A stretch of DNA of 64,000 bases from Bog-756 sp963830165 (GTDB taxonomy: Bacteria; Actinomycetota; Acidimicrobiia; Acidimicrobiales; RAAP-2). The number at the start of each line of letters is the position of its first letter. The stretch's first letter is position 1. The notes under the pieces were generated by a model that did not search any database, was not told the origin of the DNA, and saw only the letters and a program-made list of their open reading frames with translations. Location of the stretch: positions 558,001 through 622,000 of the forward strand of contig CAWHKZ010000011.1 in assembly GCA_963830165.1 (NCBI GenBank), read 5' to 3'. Made by a program: the position numbers and the translations under genes. Below are positions 10,255 to 18,910 of the stretch, piece after piece.

Positions 10255-11463
10255 ATGGAATTCCGCCGTATCAACGGGCTGCCGCCGTACGTCTTCGCCA
10301 CCATCAACGACCTCAAGGCCGCAGCCCGCCACGACGGTCGCGACGTCATCGACATGGGGTTCGGCAATCCCGACCTGCCCTCGCCCGACGTGGCCGTGGA
10401 GAAGTTGGCCGAGGCCGCCCGCAACCCGCGCAACCACCGGTACTCGGCCAGTCGCGGCATCCCGAAGATCCGCAAGGCCATCTGCGACCTCTACCTGCGC
10501 AAATTCGACGTGGAGCTCGACCCCGAGACCGAGGTGGTGACCACCATCGGCGCCAAGGAGGGCCTGTCCCACCTGATGTGGGTGCTGGCCGGCCCGGGCG
10601 ACACCGCGCTGGTGCCCTCGCCCTCGTACCCGATCCACATCTACGCCCCGCTCTTCGCCGGGGCCGACATCCGCCACGTGCGGCTCGACACGCCCTCCGG
10701 CGACGGTGTCGACAGCGCCGAGGGCGGGGCGGCCTTCTTCGACAACCTCATGGAGGCGTGGGAGTCGGCCTGGCCCAAGCCCCGGGTGGTGGTGCTGTCG
10801 TTCCCCCACAACCCGACCACCGAGTGCGTGGACCTGGCCTGGATGACGCGCATCGTGGAGTTCGCCAAGGAGCGCGACATCGTGCTGGTCCACGACTTCG
10901 CCTACGCCGACATCGCCTTCGACGGCTACACGCCGCCCTCCATCCTCCAGGTGCCGGGGGCCAAGGACGTCGCCGTCGAGCTCTACACGCTGACCAAGTC
11001 GTTCTCGATGGCCGGGTGGCGCGTCGGCTTCCTCGTCGGCAACGCCGAGATCGTCCAGGCCCTCACCAAGCTCAAGAGCTACCTCGACTACGGCACCTTC
11101 CAGCCCATCCAGATCGCGGCCATCGTGGCCATGAACGAGGTGCCCGACTACCCGAAGGTCATCAACGACATCTACCAGTCGCGCCGCGATGCGCTGTGCG
11201 ACGGGTTGCACCGGATCGGGTGGGAGGTCACCCCGCCCCGGGGGACCATGTTCGTCTGGGCGCCGATCCCCGAGCCCTACCGCGAGATGGGATCGCTCGA
11301 GTTCTCCAAGTTCCTGGTCGAGGAGGCCGACGTGGCCACCTCGCCCGGCGTGGGCTTCGGCCAGGGTGGCGACAACCACGTGCGCTTCGCCCTGATCGAG
11401 AACGAACAGCGCATCGGCCAGGGCGTGCGCAGCCTGCGCAAGGCCCTCACCCGCCTGAACTGA
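10255..11463 (+). CDS. PLP-dependent class I aminotransferase, AlaC-like, 402 aa
   Basis: Fold-type I aminotransferase closely resembling the glutamate-pyruvate transaminase AlaC: FRRINGLPPYVFATINDLKA at the N-terminus, DMGFGNPDLPSPDVAVEKL, and the cofactor lysine in YTLTKSFSMAGWRVGFL near residue 248. The Asn/Asp/Tyr residues that hold PLP lie in SFPHNPTTECVD and VLVHDFAYADIAFDGY. The likely reaction is pyruvate + glutamate to alanine + 2-oxoglutarate, inferred from similarity. ATG at 10255 matches the family N-terminus exactly, so the longer frame upstream is not used. It could supply L-alanine to the D-Ala genes far downstream, but nothing in the sequence links them. Confidence 0.9.
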   Translation: MEFRRINGLPPYVFATINDLKAAARHDGRDVIDMGFGNPDLPSPDVAVEKLAEAARNPRNHRYSASRGIPKIRKAICDLYLRKFDVELDPETEVVTTIGAKEGLSHLMWVLAGPGDTALVPSPSYPIHIYAPLFAGADIRHVRLDTPSGDGVDSAEGGAAFFDNLMEAWESAWPKPRVVVLSFPHNPTTECVDLAWMTRIVEFAKERDIVLVHDFAYADIAFDGYTPPSILQVPGAKDVAVELYTLTKSFSMAGWRVGFLVGNAEIVQALTKLKSYLDYGTFQPIQIAAIVAMNEVPDYPKVINDIYQSRRDALCDGLHRIGWEVTPPRGTMFVWAPIPEPYREMGSLEFSKFLVEEADVATSPGVGFGQGGDNHVRFALIENEQRIGQGVRSLRKALTRLN

Positions 11464-11686
11464 CCTCCCGGGCCGGCGCCGGAGCCGGCCCGCATCCGGG
11501 GCGGCATGCGTGGTGGACGGCGCCCTCCCGGCGGCCGCCGGCACGAGGCTCCGGACGCCCCGCCGGGCGACCCCGTACGCGCCGAGGTCCCTGGTCAACA
11601 CCTGTGTCAGGTGGGCGGGGGCAGCCGGTCGGGGGGGACCGGACGTGAGGAGTGCAGTCGAGCACGGGCAGGGTTACCGTTGGCCC

Positions 11687-12430
11687 GTGGCCTACTGGAT
11701 CATGAAGGCGATCATCAGCCCCTTCCTCTTCCTGCTGTGGCGCGTGAAGGTCGAGGGGCGGGAGCACGTGCCCGCCGACGGGCCGGTGATCCTGGCCGCC
11801 AACCACCAGTCCTTCTGCGACTCCTTCTTCCTGCCCCTGGTCGTCCGGCGGCGGGTCACCTACGTGGCCAAGGCCGAGTACTTCGACAGCTGGAAGACGG
11901 CCTGGTTCTTCCGGGCCGCCGGCCAGATCCCCATGAACCGCAGCGGGGGAGACGCCTCGCAGCGGGCCCTCGACACCGCCACCAGCGTCCTCCAGAACGC
12001 CGGTGTCCTGGCCATCTACCCCGAGGGCACCCGGGCGCCGGACACCCGCCTCCACAAGGGCAAGACCGGGGTGGCCCGGCTCAGCATCGGCTGCGAGGTG
12101 CCGGTGGTGCCCGTCGGCCTGGTGGGCACCCGGACCGTCCAGCCCCCCGGGTCGATGGTGATGCGGCCGTTCCACTCGGTCACGGTGCGCTTCGGTCCGC
12201 CCGTCTCCTACGAGTTCGGGGGCCGGCGGGTGACGACGGGGGAGCCCCGCCCGGGCCGACCCGCGGACGCGCCGGCCGGCTGCGACACCCACCAGGAGGA
12301 GCTGCGGACCCTGACCGACGCCCTGATGGCCGACATCGCCGCCCTGTCGGGCCAGGAGTACGTGGACGAGTACGCCGGCCGCAAGAAGAAGGCCCCCGGG
12401 GACGGCGGCCCCGTCGTGGCCCCGGCCTGA
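11687..12430 (+). CDS. 1-acyl-glycerol-3-phosphate acyltransferase (PlsC family), 247 aa
   Basis: Membrane-associated acyltransferase of phospholipid synthesis that adds the second acyl chain to lysophosphatidate. The catalytic HX4D motif is HQSFCD near residues 40-45, preceded by the hydrophobic anchor IISPFLFLLWRVKVEG. The second block, IYPEGTRAPD, is near residue 110 and binds the glycerol phosphate. GTG at 11687 places the membrane anchor at the N-terminus, as in relatives; the longer frame from 11510 has no family similarity. The last 50 residues are charged and Lys-rich. It is followed by the ACT protein 52 bases downstream. Confidence 0.9.
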   Translation: MAYWIMKAIISPFLFLLWRVKVEGREHVPADGPVILAANHQSFCDSFFLPLVVRRRVTYVAKAEYFDSWKTAWFFRAAGQIPMNRSGGDASQRALDTATSVLQNAGVLAIYPEGTRAPDTRLHKGKTGVARLSIGCEVPVVPVGLVGTRTVQPPGSMVMRPFHSVTVRFGPPVSYEFGGRRVTTGEPRPGRPADAPAGCDTHQEELRTLTDALMADIAALSGQEYVDEYAGRKKKAPGDGGPVVAPA

Positions 12431-12482
12431 GTCGTAACCGGGACGAAACCGTGCCGACACATTCCGCCTCTACCCTGTCGCC

Positions 12483-13148
12483 GTGCCCAACTACCTGATC
12501 CGCGTCCAGCTGCCCGACCGCCCGGGTGCGCTGGGTGCCGTGGCCAGCCGGATCGGCTCGGTGGGCGGCGACGTGGTGTCGATCGACATCCTCCAGCGCG
12601 ACAACGGGGTCGTGGTCGACGAACTGGGCGTGGGCCTGGCCGGCGATCACCTGCTGGGCCTGCTGCGCGACGAGATCCTCGAGGTCGACGGGGTCACCAT
12701 CGAGGCCCTGCGCCCGGTGGAGGGCCCGCTGCCCGACCGGCACGCCGAGCTGCTGGACATCGCCACCGAGCTGTTCGTCCAGGTGACGTCCGACGCGCTG
12801 CTCGACCGCCTGGCGGGCCGGGTGTGCCGGAGCCTGGTGGCCGACTTCACGGCCATCGTGGACGCCGACACCACGCGGGTCTCCTGCGGCCACGGCGCGG
12901 TGCCCTCGGACAACGAGGTACGGGCCATGGCCCTGTGGGCGGCGGCACCCACGTCGGCACCGGTGGTGGCCGACGACGTCGGCGACGGGGGAGGGGACCC
13001 GAGCCCGGGGGTGGCCGCCGCCGAGCTCGTCCGGGCCGGCGTCGTGCTGGTGGTGGGCCGGGCGACCCCGGTCTTCCGGACCCGTGAGCGCCAGTGGATC
13101 GCCATCATGGCCGAGCTGGCCGACCACGGCTGGCGCGAGCTGGCCTGA
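12483..13148 (+). CDS. ACT-domain protein with a C-terminal GAF-like half, 221 aa
   Basis: The first 75 residues form an ACT domain (YLIRVQLPDRPGALGAVASR, then GGDVVSIDILQRD), a fold that usually binds an amino acid and regulates an enzyme or transcription. Residues 85-221 look like a small GAF-type sensor domain ending in FRTRERQWIAIMAELADHGW. Standalone ACT-GAF proteins of this kind are common in actinobacteria, but no defined role is known to me. GTG at 12483 is the only sensible start. It converges on glpK with a gap of only 26 bases. Confidence 0.8.
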   Translation: MPNYLIRVQLPDRPGALGAVASRIGSVGGDVVSIDILQRDNGVVVDELGVGLAGDHLLGLLRDEILEVDGVTIEALRPVEGPLPDRHAELLDIATELFVQVTSDALLDRLAGRVCRSLVADFTAIVDADTTRVSCGHGAVPSDNEVRAMALWAAAPTSAPVVADDVGDGGGDPSPGVAAAELVRAGVVLVVGRATPVFRTRERQWIAIMAELADHGWRELA

Positions 13149-13174
13149 TCTCTCCCACGTGCCACCGGCCCGGG

Positions 13175-14743
13175 TCAGTCGGACCCGGCCACCCAGTCCC
13201 GCGAGCGGCCGACCGATCGCAGCCAGGCGGCGTGGGCCGCGTCGACCAGGGCCGGGTCGGCCTCCGGGGTGAACGACGCGTCGGTGGACCACAGGGCCAC
13301 GAGGTCGTCGAGCGAGCCCCACACCCCCTCGGCCAGGCCGGCCATGGTGGCCGCCCCGAGGGCGGTGGTCTCGACGGAGCGGGGCCGGAGCACCTCGAGC
13401 CCGGACTGGTCGGCCAGGTGCTGGAGGAGCAGGCCCATCACCGCCGCCCCGCCGTCGACCCGCACCTCGGTGGGCGCCGTCCCGGTGGCCGCCATGGCCC
13501 CGAGCACGTCCCGGACCTGGAATCCCATCGCCTCGATCATGGCCCGGGCCAGATGGGCCCGACCGGTCCCCCGGCTGAGCCCGGTGATGGTGCCCCGCGC
13601 CCGCGGATCCCAGTGGGGGCTGCCGAGCCCGGTGAAGGCCGGCACGATCACGACGCCCTCGGCGGACGCGACGCTGCGGGCCAACGGCTCGAGCTCGGCG
13701 GACTCGGCGATGATGCCGAGCCCGTCCCGCAGCCACTGCACGCCGGCCCCGGCCACGAACACCGAGCCCTCGACGGCGTAGGCCAGGGAGCCCCGCCCCG
13801 CCCGGGGCCCGCCGTCGGCCCCGATGGCCACGTCGCCGTCGGTGCCGAGGTCCCAGGCCAGGGTGGTGACCAGGCCGTCGACCGGAGCGGGGCAGGTGTC
13901 GCCGACGTTCATCAGGATGAAGCTGCCCGTGCCGAACGTGGCCTTGGTCATGCCGCGGTCGAAGCAGGCCTGACCGAACAGAGCGGCGTGCTGGTCGCCG
14001 ATGAGGGCGCTGACCGGGACCCCGGCGAGCGGCGAACCGGCGCCGAGGGTGTCGTCGGCCACCGTGCCGAACCGGCCGCACGACGGGCGCACCTCGGCCA
14101 GGGCCGACGGCGGCACGTGGAACAGGTCGGCGAGCTCGTCGGACCACCGACGGACCACGATGTCGAAGAGCATGGTGCGCGAGGCGTTCGTGACATCGGT
14201 GGCGAAGACCCCCCCGGAGGCCCCCCCGGTCAGGTTCCAGAGGATCCACGTGTCCACGGTGCCGAGTGCCAGGTCGGGGCCGGACGGGACACCGCCCTCC
14301 TCGATCAGCCACTGCATCTTCGAGGCCGAGAAGTACGGGTCGAGGACCAGGCCGGTCTGCTCGCGCACGAGCGGGAGGTGACCCGAGGCGAGCAGTGCGG
14401 CGCACCGCCCGGCCGTCCGCCGGTCCTGCCAGACCAGGGCCCGGTGGAGGGGGGAGCCGGTCGCCCGGTCCCAGGCCACTACCGTCTCGCGCTGATTGGT
14501 GATGCCGACGGACCGGGGCACGCGGCCCGCGTCGCCGAGGCGCCCGGCCACCTCGTCGAGCGTGTCCCGCACGAGGCGCCAGATCTCGTCGGCGTCGTGC
14601 TCGACCCAGCCGGGCCGCGGGAAGAACTGGGTGAGCTCCCGGTAGGCGAGGTCCACCACCTCTCCCCGCTCGTCGACGACCAGGGCCCGGACGCCGGTGG
14701 TGCCGGCGTCGACGGCGATGCTCACGGGGGTGCGGTTGGCCAC
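13175..14743 (-). CDS. glpK: Glycerol kinase, 522 aa
   Basis: FGGY-family sugar kinase that makes glycerol 3-phosphate from glycerol and ATP. Visible motifs include the N-terminal phosphate-binding VDAGTTGVRALVVDE, TNQRETVVAWDRATG, the segment ALVWQDRRTAGRCA and the C-terminal FGGY-type signature region beginning MGFQVRDVLGAM with VDGGAAVMGLLLQ. Size is as expected. GTG at 14743 fits the family N-terminus; the 62 residues encoded upstream in the same frame are Arg/Pro-rich and are not part of the protein. It is divergent from nrdJ. No glpF or glpD is nearby, so it stands alone. Confidence 0.93.
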   Translation of the reverse strand: MANRTPVSIAVDAGTTGVRALVVDERGEVVDLAYRELTQFFPRPGWVEHDADEIWRLVRDTLDEVAGRLGDAGRVPRSVGITNQRETVVAWDRATGSPLHRALVWQDRRTAGRCAALLASGHLPLVREQTGLVLDPYFSASKMQWLIEEGGVPSGPDLALGTVDTWILWNLTGGASGGVFATDVTNASRTMLFDIVVRRWSDELADLFHVPPSALAEVRPSCGRFGTVADDTLGAGSPLAGVPVSALIGDQHAALFGQACFDRGMTKATFGTGSFILMNVGDTCPAPVDGLVTTLAWDLGTDGDVAIGADGGPRAGRGSLAYAVEGSVFVAGAGVQWLRDGLGIIAESAELEPLARSVASAEGVVIVPAFTGLGSPHWDPRARGTITGLSRGTGRAHLARAMIEAMGFQVRDVLGAMAATGTAPTEVRVDGGAAVMGLLLQHLADQSGLEVLRPRSVETTALGAATMAGLAEGVWGSLDDLVALWSTDASFTPEADPALVDAAHAAWLRSVGRSRDWVAGSD

Positions 14744-14928
14744 AGGGGGACTGTAGTGAGGCCCCGGGTGTGGTGACGCGGAGCCGGGCCCGACGCCCGC
14801 CGAGCGGCGCGACCGGGGCGATGGCCCCCGTCGGGTGCTCGCGCCCAGCAATTTTCTGCAAACCTTCGCGAACGCACTCCGAGCAGGGAATTCGCGCCGG
14901 CCAGCGGGCGCCATCCGGGTGGAGTTCA
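14744..14928. other. Divergent intergenic region between glpK and nrdJ, upstream part
   Basis: No gene is visible here. The stretch is more A/T-rich than its neighbours around 14848-14880, as expected for the upstream region of glpK on the minus strand, but no convincing -35/-10 pair for glpK could be picked out by eye. Confidence 0.5.
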
Positions 14929-14958
14929 TTGACAGGGACGTAACTACACTGCTGTAAT
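14929..14958 (+). promoter_or_regulatory. Consensus-like sigma-70 promoter of nrdJ
   Basis: A perfect -35 box TTGACA (14929-14934) is followed after 18 bases by TGTAAT (14953-14958), one mismatch from TATAAT. Transcription would start near 14965. It is by far the best promoter match noticed in this GC-rich window and lies about 330 bases upstream of the nrdJ start codon. Confidence 0.8.
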
Positions 14959-14962
14959 AGAC

Positions 14963-15008
14963 CCACTATCTCGTACCTCGGGGGAGGGCAAACCACTACA
15001 TCTTGTGT
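14963..15008 (+). promoter_or_regulatory. Pair of putative NrdR boxes over the nrdJ transcription start
   Basis: NrdR is the ATP/dATP-sensing repressor of ribonucleotide reductase genes; its sites are 16-base near-palindromes (acaCwAtATaTwGtgt) that occur in pairs. Box 2 at 14993-15008 (CCACTACATCTTGTGT) matches 13 of 16 positions. Box 1 at 14963-14978 (CCACTATCTCGTACCT) matches mainly in its left half. They are 30 bases apart, close to the usual three helical turns. Box 1 overlaps the predicted start of transcription, so binding would block the promoter. No nrdR gene is in the window. Confidence 0.6.
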
Positions 15009-15294
15009 TTCCATCGCAATTCGTCGTCTCCGGACCGGATCCGACGTGCATAGGATGGGAACCTGGACCGGGCGGTCGGTCGGGACGGAATCGGCGGAGT
15101 AACCGACGGTTGTGGACCCGGCGCCGGGGCAGGAACGACCGCTCGGACGGCCGGAATCGCAGTACCGGTGGCCTTACCCCGGGGCAGGGGACGCAACACC
15201 GCAGCACCGCAGCACCATCTCGCACAGCATCCGACGACGACACCCGACCCCGCAGTACCCACTGCCCCGCAGACGACAGAAAGAGGTCCACTCC
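15009..15294 (+). other. Long 5' leader of nrdJ, no gene
   Basis: About 285 bases lie between the NrdR boxes and the start codon. They contain GC-rich inverted segments (CCGGACCGGATCCG near 15029) and a short direct repeat (ACCGCAGC, twice near 15206). I looked for the cobalamin riboswitch core that would suit a B12-dependent reductase and did not find it. An RBS-like AGAGG lies about ten bases before the ATG. Confidence 0.45.
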
Positions 15295-18192
15295 ATGGCC
15301 ATCGCACCGCAGCGAACCGGCATCGGCATCCGCCGCCACTTCACCACCGCCGGGACCCATCCCTACGACGAGGTCGTCTGGGAACGGCGCGACGCCAGGA
15401 TCACCAACTACCGCGACGGCTCGGTGGCCTTCGAGCAGCTCGGCGTCGAGGTCCCGTCGACGTGGAGCGTCAACGCCACCAACATCCTCTCCCAGAAGTA
15501 CTTCCGCGGAACCCCGGGCACGCCCGAGCGCGAGTCGTCGCTGCGCCAGGTGGCCGACCGCGTGGTCGACACCGTGACCGCCTGGGGGATCAAGGACGGC
15601 TACTTCGCCGACGACGAGGAGGCCGAGGCCTTCTCGGCCGAGCTCAAGCACCTGATCGTCCACCAGAAGGCGGCGTTCAACTCGCCCGTGTGGTTCAACA
15701 TCGGCGTGGCCGGCGTGCCCCAGCAGGGCTCGGCCTGCTTCATCCTGGCCGTCGACGACACGATGGACTCCATCCTCAACTGGTACACGGAGGAGGGCGT
15801 GATCTTCAAGGGCGGCTCCGGCGCCGGGGTCAACCTGTCCCGGATCCGGTCGTCGCACGAGTTCCTGAAGGGCGGCGGCACCGCCTCGGGACCGGTCAGC
15901 TTCATGCGGGGCGCCGACGCCTCGGCCGGCACCATCAAGTCGGGCGGCAAGACCCGCAGGGCCGCCAAGATGGTCATCCTCGACGTCGACCACCCGGACA
16001 TCGAGGACTTCATCTGGTGCAAGGCCACCGAGGAGCGCAAGGCGCGCGTCCTGCGCGACGCCGGCTTCGACATGGACCTCGACGGCAAGGACTCCATCAG
16101 CCTGCAGTACCAGAACGCCAACAACTCCGTGCGGGTGACCGACGAGTTCATGCAGGCCGTCATCGACGGCCGCGACTGGGACCTCGTGACCCGGGGCGAC
16201 GGGACCACGGTGCGCACGGTGCCGGCCCGCGACCTGTTCCGCCAGTTCGCCCAGGCGGCGTGGGAGTGCGCGGATCCCGGCATGCAGTTCGACACCACCA
16301 TCAACAACTGGCACACCGCCTCCAACACCGGGCGCATCAACGGCTCCAACCCGTGCTCGGAGTACATGCACCTGGACAACTCGGCGTGCAACCTGGCCAG
16401 CCTCAACCTGATGACGTTCCTCCGCGACGACTCGTCGTTCGACGTCGAGGGCTTCGCCGCCTCGGTCGAGGTCATCTTCACGGCCCAGGAGATCATCGTG
16501 GGCAACGCCGATTACCCGACCGACAAGATCGCCGAGAACTCGCGGCGCTTCCGGGAGCTGGGCATCGGCTATGCCAACATCGGCGCCCTGCTCATGGCCC
16601 AGGGACTGCCCTACGACTCGGACCAGGGCCGGGCATGGGCCGGTGCCATCACCGCCCTCATGACGGGCCACGCGTACGCCACCTCGGCCCGCACGGCCGC
16701 CCGCATGGGTCCCTTCGCCGGCTACCACGAGAACGTGGAGCCGATGAACCGGGTGCTGCGCATGCACCGTGACGCGGTCGCCACGATCGACGAGGAGCAG
16801 GTCCCGACCGAGATCCTGTCGGCCGCCCAGGAGGCCTGGGACACGGCCGTCGAGCTGGGCGAGCAGTACGGCGTGCGCAACTCGCAGGCCAGCGTGCTGG
16901 CCCCGACGGGCACCATCGGCCTGTTGATGGACTGCGACACCACCGGCGTGGAGCCCGACCTCGGCCTGGTCAAGACCAAGAAGCTGGTGGGTGGCGGCAC
17001 GATGTCGATCGTCAACCAGACCGTGCCCCGGGCCCTCACCCGGCTCGGCTACTCGCCGGACCAGGTCACCGAGATCGTGGCCTACATCGACGAGCACATG
17101 TCGATCGTCGGTGCTCCGAACCTCGCTCCCGAGCACCTGCCGGTCTTCGCCTGCTCGATGGGGGACAACACCATCCACTACCTCGGCCACGTGCGGATGA
17201 TGGGTGCGGTCCAGCCCTTTATCTCGGGCGCCATCTCGAAGACGGTGAACCTGCCCGAGGACGTGTCGGTGGAGGACGTCGAGCAGCTGCACATCGACGC
17301 CTGGAAGCTCGGCATCAAGGCCGTCGCCGTCTACCGCGACAACTGCAAGGTCGCCCAACCGCTGTCGACGACCAAGAAGGACGGCGCCGAGGACGGTGCA
17401 GGGGAGCCCGTCGCCGCATCCGAGGCCGAGGCCCACGCCCGTGAGCTGACCGCCAAGATCGCCGATCTCGAGGCGGCCCTGGTGCACGAGCAGTCCCGCA
17501 GCCAGGAGACCCTGCTGGTCGGTGCGGTGCGCGAGCGGCTGCCCCGTCGTCGCAAGTCGGCGACGTTCGCCTTCCGGGTGGCCGACTGCGAGGGCTACGT
17601 CACCGTCGGCGAGTACGAGGACGGCCGTCCGGGCGAGGTGTTCATGAAGGTGTCGAAGCAGGGCTCGACCCTGGCCGGCATCATGGACGCCTTCTCCATC
17701 TCGGTCAGCCTCGGACTCCAGCACGGGGTGCCGCTGTCGACGTACGTCCGCAAGTACACGAACATGCGCTTCGAGCCCGCCGGCATCACCGACGACCCGG
17801 ACCTGCGCATCGCCACCAGCCTGGTCGACTACATCTTCCGCCGGCTGGCCGTGGACTACCTGCCTCTCGACGAGCGGGCCGAGCTGGGCATCCTGTCCAC
17901 TTCGGAGCGGATGCAGCCGACCCTGCCCGGCGTCGAGGAGACGGCCACGCCGTCGACCGGCATCGTGGAGGTCGAGGCGATCGACCCGACCATCGCCATG
18001 GTGACGGACTCGGGGGCCCCGGCACCGCAGGCGGTGCCCACCGCCCGGACCACCCCGGCGCCGTCGGACGCACCGCTGGCCCGGGCCGAGCAGCGGGACG
18101 CTCCCTACTGCTACCAGTGCGGCAACGCCATGCAGCGGGCCGGTTCCTGCTACGTCTGCGCGAGCTGCGGGACGACCAGCGGCTGCAGCTGA
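15295..18192 (+). CDS. nrdJ: Adenosylcobalamin-dependent (class II) ribonucleoside-diphosphate reductase, 965 aa
   Basis: Makes deoxyribonucleotides from ribonucleotides using a thiyl radical generated by adenosylcobalamin, so it works with or without oxygen. The substrate-site motif FNSPVWFNIGV is near residue 128, a redox cysteine lies in GSACFILAV near 147, and the radical cysteine is in NPCSEYMHLDNSACNL near 354. VLAPTGTIGLLMDCDTTGVE and the phosphate loop follow. An unconserved linker (about 695-740) leads to the C-terminal domain, and the protein ends in a zinc-ribbon-like tail with CYQCGNAM and CYVCASCG, holding the shuttle cysteines. ATG at 15295 has an AGAGG ribosome site. The deleted IS element lies 43 bases after the stop. 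Confidence 0.97.
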   Translation: MAIAPQRTGIGIRRHFTTAGTHPYDEVVWERRDARITNYRDGSVAFEQLGVEVPSTWSVNATNILSQKYFRGTPGTPERESSLRQVADRVVDTVTAWGIKDGYFADDEEAEAFSAELKHLIVHQKAAFNSPVWFNIGVAGVPQQGSACFILAVDDTMDSILNWYTEEGVIFKGGSGAGVNLSRIRSSHEFLKGGGTASGPVSFMRGADASAGTIKSGGKTRRAAKMVILDVDHPDIEDFIWCKATEERKARVLRDAGFDMDLDGKDSISLQYQNANNSVRVTDEFMQAVIDGRDWDLVTRGDGTTVRTVPARDLFRQFAQAAWECADPGMQFDTTINNWHTASNTGRINGSNPCSEYMHLDNSACNLASLNLMTFLRDDSSFDVEGFAASVEVIFTAQEIIVGNADYPTDKIAENSRRFRELGIGYANIGALLMAQGLPYDSDQGRAWAGAITALMTGHAYATSARTAARMGPFAGYHENVEPMNRVLRMHRDAVATIDEEQVPTEILSAAQEAWDTAVELGEQYGVRNSQASVLAPTGTIGLLMDCDTTGVEPDLGLVKTKKLVGGGTMSIVNQTVPRALTRLGYSPDQVTEIVAYIDEHMSIVGAPNLAPEHLPVFACSMGDNTIHYLGHVRMMGAVQPFISGAISKTVNLPEDVSVEDVEQLHIDAWKLGIKAVAVYRDNCKVAQPLSTTKKDGAEDGAGEPVAASEAEAHARELTAKIADLEAALVHEQSRSQETLLVGAVRERLPRRRKSATFAFRVADCEGYVTVGEYEDGRPGEVFMKVSKQGSTLAGIMDAFSISVSLGLQHGVPLSTYVRKYTNMRFEPAGITDDPDLRIATSLVDYIFRRLAVDYLPLDERAELGILSTSERMQPTLPGVEETATPSTGIVEVEAIDPTIAMVTDSGAPAPQAVPTARTTPAPSDAPLARAEQRDAPYCYQCGNAMQRAGSCYVCASCGTTSGCS

Positions 18193-18234
18193 TGTCGAGT
18201 TGCACGCGAAAGACAGTGGGAATCGCATGCGAAC

Positions 18235-18603
18235 TGAGATTCCCCACTCGAAGTGGACACGGTGGTTATGCGGCGATTGCCGACTGACCGGACGATAGCT
18301 CGAAGTTCGCAGGGCTGAGGTTGCCGATCTTGGAGTAGCGGCCGGTCTCGTTGTAGTAGGTGATGTAGTCCTCGATCCCGGCCCGGAGATCGTCCATGGT
18401 GGCGAAGGCGTGGCGGTAGAAGTACTCGTGCTTGAAGATCGACCAGAAGCTTTCGGCACTGGCGTAGTCGTAGCAAGATCCGGTTCTGCCCATCGAGCTT
18501 GAACTCGAGGGTGAACTTCCTTCTTGTGACTGCCATGGGAACATCCTTCCAGCCGCCTCATCGAGGCGACCCGTTGGGTGTCCACTTTCTCTGGGGAGTC
18601 TCA
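18235..18603 (-). mobile_element. Internally deleted IS3-family element, about 370 bp, with inverted repeats
   Basis: The ends are 26-base imperfect inverted repeats: TGAGATTCCCCACTCGAAGT... at 18235-18260 and its counterpart at 18578-18603, with about five mismatches and both ending in AAGTGGACAC. Between them only the two ends of an IS3 transposase survive. The flanking bases (AAC on the left, GAC on the right) do not form a clear target duplication. The element cannot transpose by itself but its ends could be mobilised by an intact relative. Confidence 0.85.
18266..18536 (-). pseudogene. IS3 transposase remnant: start of OrfA joined to the end of OrfB
   Basis: From ATG at 18536 the first residues read MAVTRRKFTLEFK, the standard start of an IS3/IS911 OrfA helix-turn-helix protein. 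After about 14 codons the sequence jumps to the C-terminus of OrfB in another frame: GRTGSCYDYASAESFWSIFK, then ATMDDLRAGIEDYITYYN and RYSKIGNLSPANFE, to the stop at 18266. The last Glu of the DDE integrase core (the E in SAESFW) is kept, but both catalytic Asp residues are deleted. The deletion removed roughly 1 kb. Confidence 0.85.
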
Positions 18604-18662
18604 GACATCTACTTTCAGTAGAACGTCGAGCGCAGGTCGAAGTGGCAACGGGAAGACGGCAA

Positions 18663-18698
18663 GACGAAGGCCCGGGTCCCAGGACCCGGGCCTTCGTC
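18663..18698. terminator. Strong perfect hairpin, probable transcription terminator
   Basis: A 17-bp perfect stem, GACGAAGGCCCGGGTCC at 18663-18679, pairs with 18682-18698 around a 2-base loop. No T-tract follows, as is common in high-GC actinobacteria. It can act in either direction and probably ends nrdJ transcription; the IS remnant lies between it and nrdJ. Confidence 0.7.
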
Positions 18699-18910
18699 GT
18701 CGGAGTGGAGCGTTTGCTACTGGAGTATCTGGAGCAGCTCGACTGTTGGCACAACCTAGGATTGACCTCCCTCGCAGTGCTCCCTCCTCGGCACTCGAAT
18801 CGCCCCGAGCGGAACACACCGACGTTCTGCACAGATTGGCCAAGTCGGCTACCCTCCCGTTTGCACACCGGTCTCGAATGGCGGAACCGGGCAAGGCGGG
18901 AGGTCGGTAG

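Noticed and set aside
12180..15014. A 944-codon minus-strand frame over the ACT and glpK genes
   Set aside because: Shifted shadow of glpK and antisense of the ACT gene; Arg/Pro/Gly-rich with no motif.
15009..15294. A cobalamin riboswitch in front of nrdJ
   Set aside because: Segments such as GGGAACCTGG look faintly similar, but the conserved CCGGUG-GAAUCCGG and CCCGCAACUGU core is missing; the NrdR boxes explain control better.
14944..18585. A 1213-codon open frame on the minus strand across nrdJ
   Set aside because: It is the antisense of a certain gene and reflects the G/C third-position bias; its translation has no protein-like motifs.
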